Source of the DNA: Amycolatopsis cihanbeyliensis
GTDB lineage: Bacteria > Actinomycetota > Actinomycetes > Mycobacteriales > Pseudonocardiaceae
DNA: 64,000 bases
Assembly: GCF_006715045.1 (NCBI RefSeq)
Contig: NZ_VFML01000002.1
Location: 434,001 to 498,000 of the forward strand
Direction of reading: 5' to 3'
Shown here: positions 20,711-29,662 of the stretch, piece after piece
How the letters are laid out: every line of letters begins with the position of its first letter
Position numbering within the stretch: the first letter of the stretch is position 1
The notes under the pieces: model-generated
What the model was told of the DNA's origin: nothing
Seen by the model: only the letters and a program-made list of their open reading frames with translations
The model's database searches: none
Made by a program: the position numbers and the translations under genes

Positions 20711-20801
20711 TGCTCTCCTCAACTGGTGAGGTCAGGCAGGCGGTGCACCCGCTGACCTCGTCCTATCGTCGCGCGTTCATGGCTTCAGCTTCACGGCTGA
20801 C

Positions 20802-21170
20802 TCATGACGGGTCGACCTGCTTCCTTCGTTCCGATCCGGAGCGGGGGGTTCCCGCGTCCGTACTACCTGGCGCGAGCCGTTCGAGATGATCCCGAACACC
20901 GCCGGCGTCGAGCACCCCAGAAACCCGCAATGCCCTGGAGAACGCTCGCCGCCGTTCGGCTCGGGACAGACACTCCGGATCCCGGTGCAACCAGGCTCCG
21001 CGACCCGGCAGCCGCCGACGTTCGTCGACGACCACGCGTCCGTCCTCCGCGACCAACCGCAGCAGCTCGCTGTTCAAGGCCCGCCGCCGACACCCCACGC
21101 ACGTACGAACCGGACGATGTCCGGCCCCGTGCCGTGCGGAACCGCGCCGCGGGCGCCTGCCCGCTGACAA
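20802..21170 (-). CDS. ylxR: YlxR-family RNA-binding protein (DUF448)
   Basis: 122 residues with the family signature RTCVGCR (22-28) and RGAWLH (about 57-62). Conserved between nusA and infB; structurally an RNA-binding fold, reported in other bacteria as a nucleoid/transcription-linked regulator. The N-terminus is basic. The stop is 92 bp before infB and the start is 17 bp after nusA. Confidence 0.93.
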   Translation of the reverse strand: MSAGRRPRRGSARHGAGHRPVRTCVGCRRRALNSELLRLVAEDGRVVVDERRRLPGRGAWLHRDPECLSRAERRRAFSRALRVSGVLDAGGVRDHLERLAPGSTDAGTPRSGSERRKQVDPS

Positions 21171-21187
21171 GTTTAGCTCGTCACCCC

Positions 21188-22237
21188 TCAGTCAGCCGAA
21201 CCGGTTGCCGCAGGGCGCGGTGAGGGGTCCCGATGCGGCTCCGCGTGGGCCACCGGGCCCTCCGGCGCGGCATCGCTGCGGATGTCGATCCGCCACCCGG
21301 TCAGCCGCGCGGCCAGCCGGGCGTTCTGGCCTTCCTTACCGATCGCCAGCGACAACTGGAAGTCCGGGACCACGACCCGTGCGGTCTTGGCCCGTTCGTC
21401 CACGACTCGTACGGATACAACCTTCGCGGGGGACAACGCATTCCCGACGAAGCGAGCCGGATCCTCGGAGTAGTCGATGATGTCGATCTTCTCCCCGGCC
21501 AGCTCGCTCATCACGTTGCGCACCCGGGCACCCACCGGACCGATGCAGGCGCCCTTCGCGTTCACCCCCGACACCGTGGAGCGGACCGCGATCTTGGAAC
21601 GGTGGCCTGCCTCACGCGCGACGGCGGCGATCTCCACCGTGCCGTCGGCGATCTCGGGCACCTCCAGCGCGAACAGCTTGCGCACCAGGTTCGGGTGGGT
21701 CCGGGACAGGGTGATCTGCGGCCCGCGGGTGCTGCGCGAGACACCCACGACATAGGCCTTGATCCGGCTGCCGTGCGGGTAGTTCTCACCCGGCACCTGC
21801 TCGGCAGCGGGCAGCACGCCCTCGGTGTCCCCGACCTGCACCACCACCATGCCGCGGGCGTTCGCGCGGGCGTCCCGCTGGATGACCCCGGCGACGATGT
21901 CGTTCTCCTTGGCGGAGAACTCGCCGAAGGTCTTCTCGTGCTCGGCGTCCCGCAACCGCTGCAGGATCACCTGGCGGGCGGTGGTGGCGGCGATCCGGCC
22001 GAACCCTTCCGGGGTGTCGTCCCACTCCTCGGCGATCTCGCCGTTCTCGTCGAGGGTGTGCGCCAGCACCCGGACGAAACCGGTCTTCCGATCGATGTCG
22101 ATCTTGGCACGGGGCTGGTGGCCCTCGGTGTGCTTGTACGCCGTCAGCAGGGCGTTCTCGATGGCGTCGAGCACCGTCTCGAACGGGATGTCCTTGTCCC
22201 GTTCGATAGCGCGCAGCGCCGCGATGTCGACGTTCAC
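21188..22237 (-). CDS. nusA: Transcription termination/antitermination factor NusA
   Basis: 349 residues from GTG 22237 ([17 protein letters not shown]). Domains in order: RNAP-binding N-domain (1-110), S1 domain (about 115-195, [20 protein letters not shown]), KH1 and KH2 ([41 protein letters not shown]). It lacks the acidic repeats of gamma-proteobacteria, as usual for actinobacteria. Its GTGA overlaps the rimP stop by 4 bases, so the two are translationally coupled; an AGGAGG site lies inside rimP. Confidence 0.97.
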   Translation of the reverse strand: MNVDIAALRAIERDKDIPFETVLDAIENALLTAYKHTEGHQPRAKIDIDRKTGFVRVLAHTLDENGEIAEEWDDTPEGFGRIAATTARQVILQRLRDAEHEKTFGEFSAKENDIVAGVIQRDARANARGMVVVQVGDTEGVLPAAEQVPGENYPHGSRIKAYVVGVSRSTRGPQITLSRTHPNLVRKLFALEVPEIADGTVEIAAVAREAGHRSKIAVRSTVSGVNAKGACIGPVGARVRNVMSELAGEKIDIIDYSEDPARFVGNALSPAKVVSVRVVDERAKTARVVVPDFQLSLAIGKEGQNARLAARLTGWRIDIRSDAAPEGPVAHAEPHRDPSPRPAATGSAD

Positions 22238-22785
22238 CTCGGCTCCTCCTTCGCTTCGGCCGTGGAGTCCTCGCCCGCTTCGAGCGCATCGTCGTCCAGC
22301 AGTTTGAGCTCCTCGACCGGGGGCTGGCGGAACTCGATCTCGATCACCGCCTTGGCCACGGTGCGGTAGGCGACTTCCCGGATGGTGCCGCCGTCCACGA
22401 GCACCCTGGCCGCCCGCTCCCCCGCATGCCCGACGCGGCCGACGAACTCGGCCCCGCTCACCGGCGTGATACGCACCCGGCGGTACTTGGCTCGCCGCCA
22501 GTGTCTCGCCCTGGTGAGCGGGCGGTCGACACCGGGCGAGGTGACCTCGAGCGTGTAGGCACCCGCGATCAGGGCCTCGTTCTCGTCCAGCACCGCGGAG
22601 ACCGCCCTGCTGATCTCGGCGACCTCGTCGAGTCCGACCCCGTCGTCGCCGTCCACCACCACCTTGACCAGCTTGCGCCGGCCGGCCTGCTGCACCTCGA
22701 GCGCGTCCAGATCGAAACCGGCGGCCGCGACGGCCTCGGCCACGATCGGTTCCAGCCGGCTGGCGAGTTCTGCTGCCACCGTCAT
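22234..22785 (-). CDS. rimP: Ribosome maturation factor RimP
   Basis: 183 residues. Assists 30S assembly around S19/S12. It shows the alpha-beta N-domain with [31 protein letters not shown], the conserved [15 protein letters not shown] block and a C-terminal Sm-like barrel ([17 protein letters not shown]). First gene of the rimP-nusA-ylxR-infB operon; divergent from a lipoprotein gene with a 165-bp shared promoter region. Confidence 0.96.
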   Translation of the reverse strand: MTVAAELASRLEPIVAEAVAAAGFDLDALEVQQAGRRKLVKVVVDGDDGVGLDEVAEISRAVSAVLDENEALIAGAYTLEVTSPGVDRPLTRARHWRRAKYRRVRITPVSGAEFVGRVGHAGERAARVLVDGGTIREVAYRTVAKAVIEIEFRQPPVEELKLLDDDALEAGEDSTAEAKEEPR

Positions 22786-22950
22786 GCTCCCCTATCGGCT
22801 GCGGTCCGTGGCCGGGTCGTACCCCGACATGTTGCCGGTCGTCCGTCCCTGCTGCCATCTGATTGTCGGTCGGTCATGGATGGTTCAGCTTATCCTGCCG
22901 GTGTGGACGGCCGCCGCTGGTCCGGACCTCACCTGGCAGGATGACTCCAC

Positions 22951-23925
22951 GTGACAGCCCGAAGAACAGCCCGACGGATGCCGCGCGGCCGGCGTGACGT
23001 GTTGCGCGCGGGTGCGCTCGCGCTGGTCCTGCCGCTGGTGGGGCCGCTCGCCGCGGCATGCACAGCCGGTTACGAGGACAGCCCGGACCCGTTGTTACCG
23101 CTGCTACAGCGGGCGCGTTCCGAGGCGGAGGCGGCGCGCGCACTCGCCGGCTCGACGCCGCGACACGCCGAGCTGGCCACCGAGGTCGCCGCACTGCGTA
23201 CCGCACAGGCGGAGCGGCTGGAAGCCGAGGTCGACCGGCTGAACCGGCCCAAGCCCAGGCCCGAGCAGCGGGCCACGGACCCCGGCCCGGTGCCGGACCT
23301 GAGGACCCTGGGTACCCGGCTGGCGCAGTGCCGGCAGCAGGCGCTGGAGCTGGTGCCCTCGGTGCCCCGGTACCGGGCCGGGCTGGTCGGCTCGGTGGCC
23401 GCGGGGTGCGCGGCGGCGCAGCAGCTGGACCAGGCACTGGGCGCCGGGCAGCCGGGCAAGCTGGAACCCGTGACCGTGCGGGAGCTGCCGGAGGAGTCGG
23501 CGCAGGCGCTGCAGCAGGCGCTGGCCGCCGAGCACGCCGCGATCTGGGTGTACGGGCTGGTCGCCGCCTACCTGCCCGGCGACTTCGACAGGGGGGTACG
23601 CGAGGGCGCGGCCGCGCACCGGGACCGCAGGGACGCCGCCGAGCGGATGCTGACCGCCGCGGGCGGCACACCACAACCGGCCGAACCCGCCTACCCACCC
23701 CCGCAGCCGGTGACCGACCAGCCCTCGGCGATGGCGCTGGTCGTCGTCGCCGAGACCGATGCCGCGCAGGCCTGGCGGGGCGTCCTGGAAAGGACCGACG
23801 ACACGGCGCTGCGCTCGATGGCAGCCGAGTCCCTGCTCGGCTCGGCCACCAGGGTCACCCGCTGGCGCGCCGACGCGGGCACCACCCCGGCCGCCAACCC
23901 GCTCCCCGGCACCCCGCTCCGGTGA
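22951..23925 (+). CDS. Tat lipoprotein with DUF4439 (ferritin-like) domain
   Basis: 324 residues. The signal has twin arginines (G-R14-R15-D-V-L) and a lipobox GPLAAAC with Cys37, so it is probably Tat-exported and lipid-anchored on the outside of the membrane. The C-terminal domain (about 165-305) is a DUF4439 ferritin-like four-helix bundle with LQQALAAEHAAIWVYGLVAA (Glu/His of a possible metal site) and AHRDRRDAAERMLTAAGG. A conserved actinobacterial neighbour of rimP. The enzymatic role is undetermined. Confidence 0.88.
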   Translation: MTARRTARRMPRGRRDVLRAGALALVLPLVGPLAAACTAGYEDSPDPLLPLLQRARSEAEAARALAGSTPRHAELATEVAALRTAQAERLEAEVDRLNRPKPRPEQRATDPGPVPDLRTLGTRLAQCRQQALELVPSVPRYRAGLVGSVAAGCAAAQQLDQALGAGQPGKLEPVTVRELPEESAQALQQALAAEHAAIWVYGLVAAYLPGDFDRGVREGAAAHRDRRDAAERMLTAAGGTPQPAEPAYPPPQPVTDQPSAMALVVVAETDAAQAWRGVLERTDDTALRSMAAESLLGSATRVTRWRADAGTTPAANPLPGTPLR

Positions 23926-23928
23926 TCC

Positions 23929-24028
23929 CTCAGTGCCTGTTCCTGAACTCGCGTCACGGTCGGCTCGGCCGCGCGAGTTCTTCCACTCACCATGAGCAGC
24001 TATCTCCAGTTCCGGAACAGGCTCTCAG
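23929..24028. terminator. Nested inverted repeats between convergent genes
   Basis: Outer arms (23929-23949 and 24008-24028) match at 18 of 21 positions, core CCTGTTCC.GAACT / AGTTC.GGAACAGG. An inner hairpin GAACTCGCG / CGCGAGTTC (23945-23953 with 23972-23980) shares GAACT with the outer left arm, so the two foldings compete. The right arm overlaps the stop codon of the next minus-strand gene. Best read as a bidirectional terminator of unusual design. Confidence 0.55.
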
Positions 24029-24690
24029 GGGAGGGTGCCGGCGAGGCGGAGCGCATCGGTGCTGATGCGTTGCAGCAGCGCCTTGTCGGTGTGCCCCTCG
24101 AAGAAGTTGGCCTCGACGATCGTCAGGTCGCGCTCCGCGACCGTGGAGGCGTACTCGCCGGAGGCGACCTTGGGTGCGCCGGGGATGTCGGCCGTGCCGT
24201 CCCGGACCAGGTCGCTGACGTTGCCGGTGCCGCTGGTGTCGGTGATCGACTTGAGCTGCCGGGTCTGCCGCGGGTCCGGCATGGTCACCCGGGACACCGA
24301 GACCAGCGCCCGTGCGCCCTCGGACTCGGTGATGTACAGCGATCTGGACAGTTGCTCGCACTGGTGCTGGTCGAACCAGTCGCGCACGTCGCCGTAGGAG
24401 TCGGCCACGCAGTCCTCGGAGGTGACCGGGCCGGACACCACGGCGTAGCGGAACTCACCGCTGGTCAACGGGCTCTCCACGAGGGTGCCCTGCGGCTGTG
24501 GCTGTTCGGCCCCGCTGCCGCGGATCAACCACCAGGTCAGGCTGGACACGACCGCCACCGCGAGCAGCCCGCCGCCCTTGATCAACGTGTCCCGCCGCCG
24601 CGTGGACGGCGGCTCCGGACGCACCCTGGGCAGCGGCGCGGTGTGTCCGCCGCCCTGCCCGGAGCCGCCGAAGTACTGCGTTCCATCCAC
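24025..24690 (-). CDS. Single-pass membrane protein of unknown function
   Basis: 221 residues from GTG 24690 (VDGTQYFGGSGQGGG). The N-terminal cytoplasmic part is about 35 residues and Gly/Pro/Arg-rich. One membrane helix (LLAVAVVSSLTWWLI, about 40-58) is followed by an extracytoplasmic domain of about 160 residues with two cysteines (in SEDCVADSY and HQCEQL) that could pair. Similar to conserved hypothetical proteins of Pseudonocardiaceae; no family recognised. The start is uncertain because the frame stays open upstream into the decayed aminotransferase. Confidence 0.65.
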   Translation of the reverse strand: MDGTQYFGGSGQGGGHTAPLPRVRPEPPSTRRRDTLIKGGGLLAVAVVSSLTWWLIRGSGAEQPQPQGTLVESPLTSGEFRYAVVSGPVTSEDCVADSYGDVRDWFDQHQCEQLSRSLYITESEGARALVSVSRVTMPDPRQTRQLKSITDTSGTGNVSDLVRDGTADIPGAPKVASGEYASTVAERDLTIVEANFFEGHTDKALLQRISTDALRLAGTLP

Positions 24691-24774
24691 GCGCCTGGAC
24701 GGTACTGGACGCGGGCTGTCCCGTCTGCCTCGGTGTCCGTCCTGAACGCGCGCGGCGCAGGAGCGGCCACTCAG

Positions 24775-25606
24775 CTGAGTGCCGCCAGCACGGCGTCCAC
24801 CTCGGCCGTGGTGTTGTACAGGTGGAAGCCGACCCGTGCTCCGCCAGCCCGCGCGCTCGCGGTCAGCGGGGCCGACGCAGTGCGCGTGTACCTCGGTTCG
24901 GTCCAGGGAGGCCAGGTACGGCAGCGCCACCGCCGCGCCCACCTGCGCCAGCCAGACCGGGGAGAGGTCGAACCGGCGAGCGCCCGCGGCCAGCCGCAAC
25001 GGCAAGCCGTACACCGTCTGCCACGGATCCTCGCCCGCGTACCAGCCGGCGCTCACCGGCACCGTCCGCTCGAACGCGCGCGGATGCACGGCGAGCCAGG
25101 CGGCGCCGCGGGGACAGAGCAACCACTTGTAGCCCGCGGCGACACCCCAGTCGGCCCAGTCCAACGACAGCGGCGGCCAACCCGCCGCCGGGGTGGCATC
25201 CAGCAGCACCGGCACCCCGGCGGACTCGGCGGCCGCACGGAGCGCGGGCAGGTCGACCAGCGCACCGTCGGCCGACTGGACCACGCTCACCGCCACCAGG
25301 TCGTACCCGGCGACCCGCTCCGGCAGCTCCGCGAGCGGCACCTCGGTCACCGTCACGCCCCGCCCGGCCTGCGCGGCGGGGGCACCGATGGCCACCCGCT
25401 CGGCCGGCACCCCCGACCAGCTCCGCGAACCCGGTGCGGGACGCGGCCGCCGCGGCGTCGAACTCCGGCGACCGGTTCGCGCCGGACCGCCAGCGCGACA
25501 CCGCCCGCTCGACCGCCTCGGCGATCCGGCTGGAGGGGATGCCGATGCTCGGTGTGTTCAGGTACCCGGGCGGGACGTCGAACTCGGCACCGAAGACGTG
25601 GCGCAC
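24775..25606 (-). pseudogene. Class-V aminotransferase (PLP), decayed
   Basis: A cysteine-desulfurase/kynureninase-like aminotransferase, broken at several points. The N-terminal piece reads GTG 25606 VRHVFGAEFDVPPGYLNTPS..FAELVG. A G5 run near 25408-25412 shifts the frame (G4 would give ELVGVPAERVAIG). After VAIGA about 30 residues of the phosphate-binding region are missing before QAGRGVTVTEVPL. The PLP-lysine block AAGYKWLLCPRG is present. A second deletion and frame change after YLASLDRTEVHAHCVG separates the terminal GARVGFHLYNTTAEVDAVLAA, which ends at TGA 24775. Full-length homologs have about 350 residues. Not functional as read. Confidence 0.85.
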
Positions 25607-25607
25607 C

Positions 25608-26117
25608 TCAGGTCGCGTCCCCCGGCGTCGCCTGGGTGACCTCGGTGAGCCGCTGCGCGAGCTCGGCCGCCACCTCGTGGTCCAGCCCCTGGATCGTCAC
25701 CGCGCCCTTGGCCGAGGCGGTGGTGACGGTGACCGTGGACAACCCGAATCGCTGCTCCAGCGGGCCGCGCTGGGTGTCCACGGTCTGGATCCGGGACATC
25801 GGGGCGACCCGCCACTCCTGCCAGAAGAACCCGGACCGCGTGTACACGGCGCTGCCGGTCACCTCCCAGCGGTGCACCCGGTACCACCACAGCGGCAGCA
25901 GCAGGGCCAGCCCCAAGCCGAGTACCGCGACCACACCGGCCGCCAGCAGCAGCCAGAACCGCGCCCCCTGGATGACCAGGCCGAGTACCACGAGGACGGC
26001 CACCACGATGCCGTAGGTGATCAGCTCCTGCACCCGCCACCAGCCGATGACCCTGCGGTCGAGCTCGTTGCGTGGTGGGCGCAGCCGCACCGGAGCACCC
26101 GTAGCGGGTTCTGACAC
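25608..26117 (-). CDS. Membrane protein with bacterial PH domain (bPH2/YdbS-like)
   Basis: 169 residues from GTG 26117, preceded by GGGGAGGAAAAC. Two membrane helices (about 30-48 and 53-75) are followed by a bPH2 domain (RVHRWEVTGSAVYTRSGFF; EWRVAPMSRIQTVDTQRGPLEQRFG), as in YdbS/YdbT proteins. Function not established; the fold is membrane-associated. The stop is directly upstream of the decayed aminotransferase start (2 bp). Confidence 0.85.
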   Translation of the reverse strand: MSEPATGAPVRLRPPRNELDRRVIGWWRVQELITYGIVVAVLVVLGLVIQGARFWLLLAAGVVAVLGLGLALLLPLWWYRVHRWEVTGSAVYTRSGFFWQEWRVAPMSRIQTVDTQRGPLEQRFGLSTVTVTTASAKGAVTIQGLDHEVAAELAQRLTEVTQATPGDAT

Positions 26118-26134
26118 GTTTTCCTCCCCGCGGT

Positions 26135-27625
26135 TCACATTCGCCGCATCCGCTGCCACAGCCGCGGCCACGGCGCTTTCGGTCCGTGACAGAGCCAGAC
26201 CGGCACCCCTTGGTTCACATTGTCCGGTCTCGCGTCCAGCCGCACCGTGCCGACCCGCTGCGTGCTCGTGAAGAACCGGCCGAGGTGACGCGGGTCCGCT
26301 CCGACGTACAGCACCGGGTCGCTGCCTTCCGGCGGGGTGCCCGTGTACCAGTAGCCACGTTCGGGACTGTAGACCGGCGGCAGGCGTTGCCGGGCATGCA
26401 CCTCGAGCGCGCTGGCTTGCCAGTAGGTGTGGGTGAGCACGACCGCGCCGGGGTGCCGCCGCTGCGCCGCGACGACCGTGTCGGCCAGCCGAGGCCAGCC
26501 GAGGCTGCCACTGGCCACGAAGTCGGTGGTGGTGACCATGGACACCGGGCGCACGGGCAACGCCAGTCCGATGGCAAGCAGCGCGGACAGGGCATACACC
26601 GGCCAGGTCGGCACCCACCGCCACCAGCGCGCCGGCCGGTGCCGCTCGATCCGCACGGCGGAGGCCGCGAACAGCAGCCCGTACAAGCCGGCCATGTAGT
26701 AGTACCGGCCCACCGTCACCACGAAGATCAGGGTGACCAGCAGCACGGTCCAGCCGAGAAACCGGTACTCGGCCAGTTCCGGCCCGCGCAGGAGCTGCCA
26801 CAGGCCGTGACCGACCAGGAAGACGCCGACCAGCAGCCCGGAGAAGACGACGGCCAGCGGAACGATGGCCAGCGGCCCGCCCATGAACCGGTTCACCTGC
26901 TCGGCGACCACCTCCTGCATGTCCAGGTACGGCCAGTCGTTGCGGGCCTGCCACAACACCGTGGGCACGGTGGCCAGCACGGTGACACCGGCTCCCACCC
27001 AGAGCGCGGGCCGGCGCAGCAACTCCCGCGGTCCGGTCAGCAGCACCACGACGCCGAGTGCCAGCCAGAAGAACACGATCAGGAACTTGCCCTGCATGGC
27101 CACCGCGGTGGTCAGGCCGGCGAACAGCAGTAGCCGGTCGGCACGGGTCCGCACCCAGCGCACCACCAGCCAGATGGTCAACGTCCACAGGAAGGGGTCG
27201 ATGGTGGAGGTGGCCAGCAGGTGCCCGGAGGCCAGTAGCTGGAAGGAGATCGCGTAGGCACCCGCCGCCAGCACCTGCGCCTTCCGGCCGCCGCCGAACT
27301 CGCGGGCGAGCAGCGCCGTCAGCAGCACGCCCAGCACCGTGACGATCATGGCGGGCAGCCGTAGGACCAGCACCGACCCGGGCGCGAGCGTGTCCATGAC
27401 CAGGGCCAGCACCGGCAGCAGCCACGGCTGGTCGGCATAACCCCACTCCAGGTGGTACCTACCCGAGGCGAGGAAGTACAGCTCGTCGCCGAAGTACCCG
27501 ATCCGGGCGCTGGTGGCCAGCAGTACCAGGCCCGTGGCCCCCGCGATCGCGAGCACCGGCCACCTGGCCAGCGGGGCGGGCGCCGCCGGGGCCTCGGTCA
27601 CGGGCACCGCGAGTTGGTCGCGCAC
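26135..27625 (-). CDS. GT39/ArnT-like membrane mannosyltransferase
   Basis: Integral-membrane glycosyltransferase of the PMT_2/GT83 group that uses a polyprenyl-phosphate sugar. 496 residues from GTG 27625 (GGGGAGG 7-8 bases upstream); a start at 27694 would add 23. The first outer loop holds the acidic motif ARIGYFGDELYF, the expected catalytic D-E pair, followed by about 12 helices and a C-terminal outer domain (ending QRMRRM). The acceptor (protein, lipid or wall glycan) cannot be assigned. Confidence 0.85.
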   Translation of the reverse strand: MRDQLAVPVTEAPAAPAPLARWPVLAIAGATGLVLLATSARIGYFGDELYFLASGRYHLEWGYADQPWLLPVLALVMDTLAPGSVLVLRLPAMIVTVLGVLLTALLAREFGGGRKAQVLAAGAYAISFQLLASGHLLATSTIDPFLWTLTIWLVVRWVRTRADRLLLFAGLTTAVAMQGKFLIVFFWLALGVVVLLTGPRELLRRPALWVGAGVTVLATVPTVLWQARNDWPYLDMQEVVAEQVNRFMGGPLAIVPLAVVFSGLLVGVFLVGHGLWQLLRGPELAEYRFLGWTVLLVTLIFVVTVGRYYYMAGLYGLLFAASAVRIERHRPARWWRWVPTWPVYALSALLAIGLALPVRPVSMVTTTDFVASGSLGWPRLADTVVAAQRRHPGAVVLTHTYWQASALEVHARQRLPPVYSPERGYWYTGTPPEGSDPVLYVGADPRHLGRFFTSTQRVGTVRLDARPDNVNQGVPVWLCHGPKAPWPRLWQRMRRM

Positions 27626-27728
27626 CTGCGGTCCTCCCCACGGGCTGCCTGTTACTGACGCGCCACATCGTAATGTGACCGGCTCACCCGTCACCCGTGA
27701 CCGTGACCACCGCTACGCTCGGTCCGGC

Positions 27729-28565
27729 TCACCGCGCGTCCCGCGCGGAGAGCGCACCACGCGCCGCCGCGAGCAGCAGCACCACCCAGGCGACGAGCAG
27801 CAGCCCGGCGACCCCCGGCGGCAGGTAGGTCAGCGAGTCCGGGTCGGGCTCGGCCGTGGTCAGGTTCTCCGCGATACTTCCCGGCAGGAAGCGGATGACG
27901 CCCTCGGACACCCAGTCCGGCAGCATCCCGCCGAACATCACGGGCAGGAACAGCAGCGCGAGCAGCAATGCGATCGCGCCCGCCGCGCTGCGCAGCAAAA
28001 GCGCCACAGCCAGCCCGAGCAGCGCGAAGGTCACCAGCTGCGCGGTCCACCCCACGAGCACGCCGAGCACCAGGGGCTCGCCGAGCCCCGGCATCGTGAC
28101 CCCGTGACCGGAAAGCACGGCGCCGCCGACGAAAAAGGACACCACCGCACAGAGCGCGCCCGCGACCAGGGTGAGTAGGCCGAGAACGATCGCCTTGGCG
28201 GCGACCAGCCTGCCGCGCCGCGGGGTCACGGTGAGCGTCACGCCGATCATCCGGCTGCTGAACTCCGGCGCGGCCGCGTTCACGCCGAGCACGATGAACA
28301 ACACCACCGCGAAGGTCATCCCGGCGACCGCGCCGCCGGCCGGGTCGATGTCGGCGCGCTGTTGCTCGCTCATCTCGGCGCCGCTGCCGATGGCCAGTGC
28401 CAGCAGGGCGCTGAACCCGATCCCGGCCACCGCCGCGATGAGCAGGGTGAGCCAGGTCGAGCGCAGCGCGCGCAGCTTCGTCCACTCCGCGGCCACGGCC
28501 GCCAGCAGACCGGGCTTCGCGTACCCGGCACGGTTCTTCTCGGCCACGTCAACCATGCCGGCCAT
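27729..28565 (-). CDS. ABC-2 type transporter permease
   Basis: 278 residues from ATG 28565 (MAGMVDVAEKNRAGYAKPG), which lies 1 bp after the ATPase stop (TGAC-ATG). Six predicted helices with a long first outer loop; the cytoplasmic opening AAEWTKLRALRSTWLTLL is typical of actinobacterial ABC-2 permeases. Forms an exporter with the ATPase just upstream. Substrate unknown; often lipids, peptides or antibiotics. Confidence 0.88.
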   Translation of the reverse strand: MAGMVDVAEKNRAGYAKPGLLAAVAAEWTKLRALRSTWLTLLIAAVAGIGFSALLALAIGSGAEMSEQQRADIDPAGGAVAGMTFAVVLFIVLGVNAAAPEFSSRMIGVTLTVTPRRGRLVAAKAIVLGLLTLVAGALCAVVSFFVGGAVLSGHGVTMPGLGEPLVLGVLVGWTAQLVTFALLGLAVALLLRSAAGAIALLLALLFLPVMFGGMLPDWVSEGVIRFLPGSIAENLTTAEPDPDSLTYLPPGVAGLLLVAWVVLLLAAARGALSARDAR

Positions 28566-28566
28566 G

Positions 28567-29535
28567 TCACCGGCTCCCTTCGTCGGCGAGTGCGCGGGCG
28601 GTCTCGGCCGCGGCAGAGAGGTCCACAGTGGAACTGAACTGGGCGGCATCCGCGGTGAGCTCGAGGAAGGCGGCCTCCAGGCTGGCGCGGACCGGGGTCA
28701 GCTCGTGCACGCCGATCCGGTGTTCCAGCGCGAGGTCACCGATACGCGCCGAGTCCAGTTCGGTCACCAGCAGCTCACCCGCCTCACCGGTGCGCACGAC
28801 CCCGCCCTCGCGGGCCAGCACCTCGTTCAGCCCGGCCGCGTCCGGGGACACCACCCGCACGTGCGCGTGCGAGCTGCGCTGGGTCAGCTCACCGATGCTC
28901 GCCTCCGCGATCAGCGTGCCGCGACCGATCACCAGCACGTGGTCGGCGGTCTCCTCCATCTCGTTCATCAGGTGGCTGGAGACGAACACGGTGCGGCCTT
29001 CCCGCGCAAGGTCCCGCATCAGGGTGCGCACCCACTGGATGCCCTCCGGGTCGAGCCCGTTGACCGGCTCGTCGAACAGCAGCACCCGCGGGTCGCCGAG
29101 CAGCGCGCCGGCAATGCCGAGCCGCTGCGACATGCCGAGCGAGAAACCGCCCGCGCGCTTTCCCGCGACCTCGGTCAGGCCGACCTGCTCGAGCACCTCG
29201 TCCACCCTGCGTGGCGGGACACCGCCCGCCTTGGCCATCCAGCTCAGATGCGCGTGCGCGGTCAGTCCACTCTGGACCGCCTTGGCGTCCAGCACCGAGC
29301 CGACCTCCTGGATCGGCGCCGGAAGGTCCGAGTAGGACTTCCCGTGCACGGTGACCGACCCGCCGGTGGGCCGGTCCAGCCCGAGGATCATCCGCATGGT
29401 GGTCGACTTGCCCGCGCCGTTGGGGCCGAGGAAGCCGGTCACCACCCCGGGTCGCACCTCGAAGGACAGCGAGTCCACGGCCTGGGTGTCGCCGAACCTC
29501 TTGGACAACTCATCTGCCTTGATCACGCTGTCCAT
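28567..29535 (-). CDS. ABC transporter ATP-binding protein
   Basis: 322 residues from ATG 29535. Walker A GPNGAGKS, Q-loop, signature FSLGMSQRL (a form of LSGGQ), Walker B LLFDEPVNGLDP and the H-loop (VFVSSHLMNE) are present. A C-terminal 100-residue regulatory extension is typical of DrrA/BcrA-type exporters. Pairs with the permease that follows. Divergently arranged to a histidine kinase and response regulator (127-bp gap) that probably control it. Confidence 0.92.
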   Translation of the reverse strand: MDSVIKADELSKRFGDTQAVDSLSFEVRPGVVTGFLGPNGAGKSTTMRMILGLDRPTGGSVTVHGKSYSDLPAPIQEVGSVLDAKAVQSGLTAHAHLSWMAKAGGVPPRRVDEVLEQVGLTEVAGKRAGGFSLGMSQRLGIAGALLGDPRVLLFDEPVNGLDPEGIQWVRTLMRDLAREGRTVFVSSHLMNEMEETADHVLVIGRGTLIAEASIGELTQRSSHAHVRVVSPDAAGLNEVLAREGGVVRTGEAGELLVTELDSARIGDLALEHRIGVHELTPVRASLEAAFLELTADAAQFSSTVDLSAAAETARALADEGSR

Positions 29536-29662
29536 TGCACCGCACCGGCCCGGGTGCCGCCACCGCGCAAGGTGGACAGTCGGGTGCAACTTTCGTGGAT
29601 CGCGGTTACCCGTTGGTGGTGTGCCCGGCCGGGTCCCGCGGCCGCGGCGCTACCGTTGCGGC

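Noticed and set aside
22234..22237. Frameshift between rimP and nusA
   Set aside because: The 4-base overlap GTGA is normal translational coupling and both proteins are complete.
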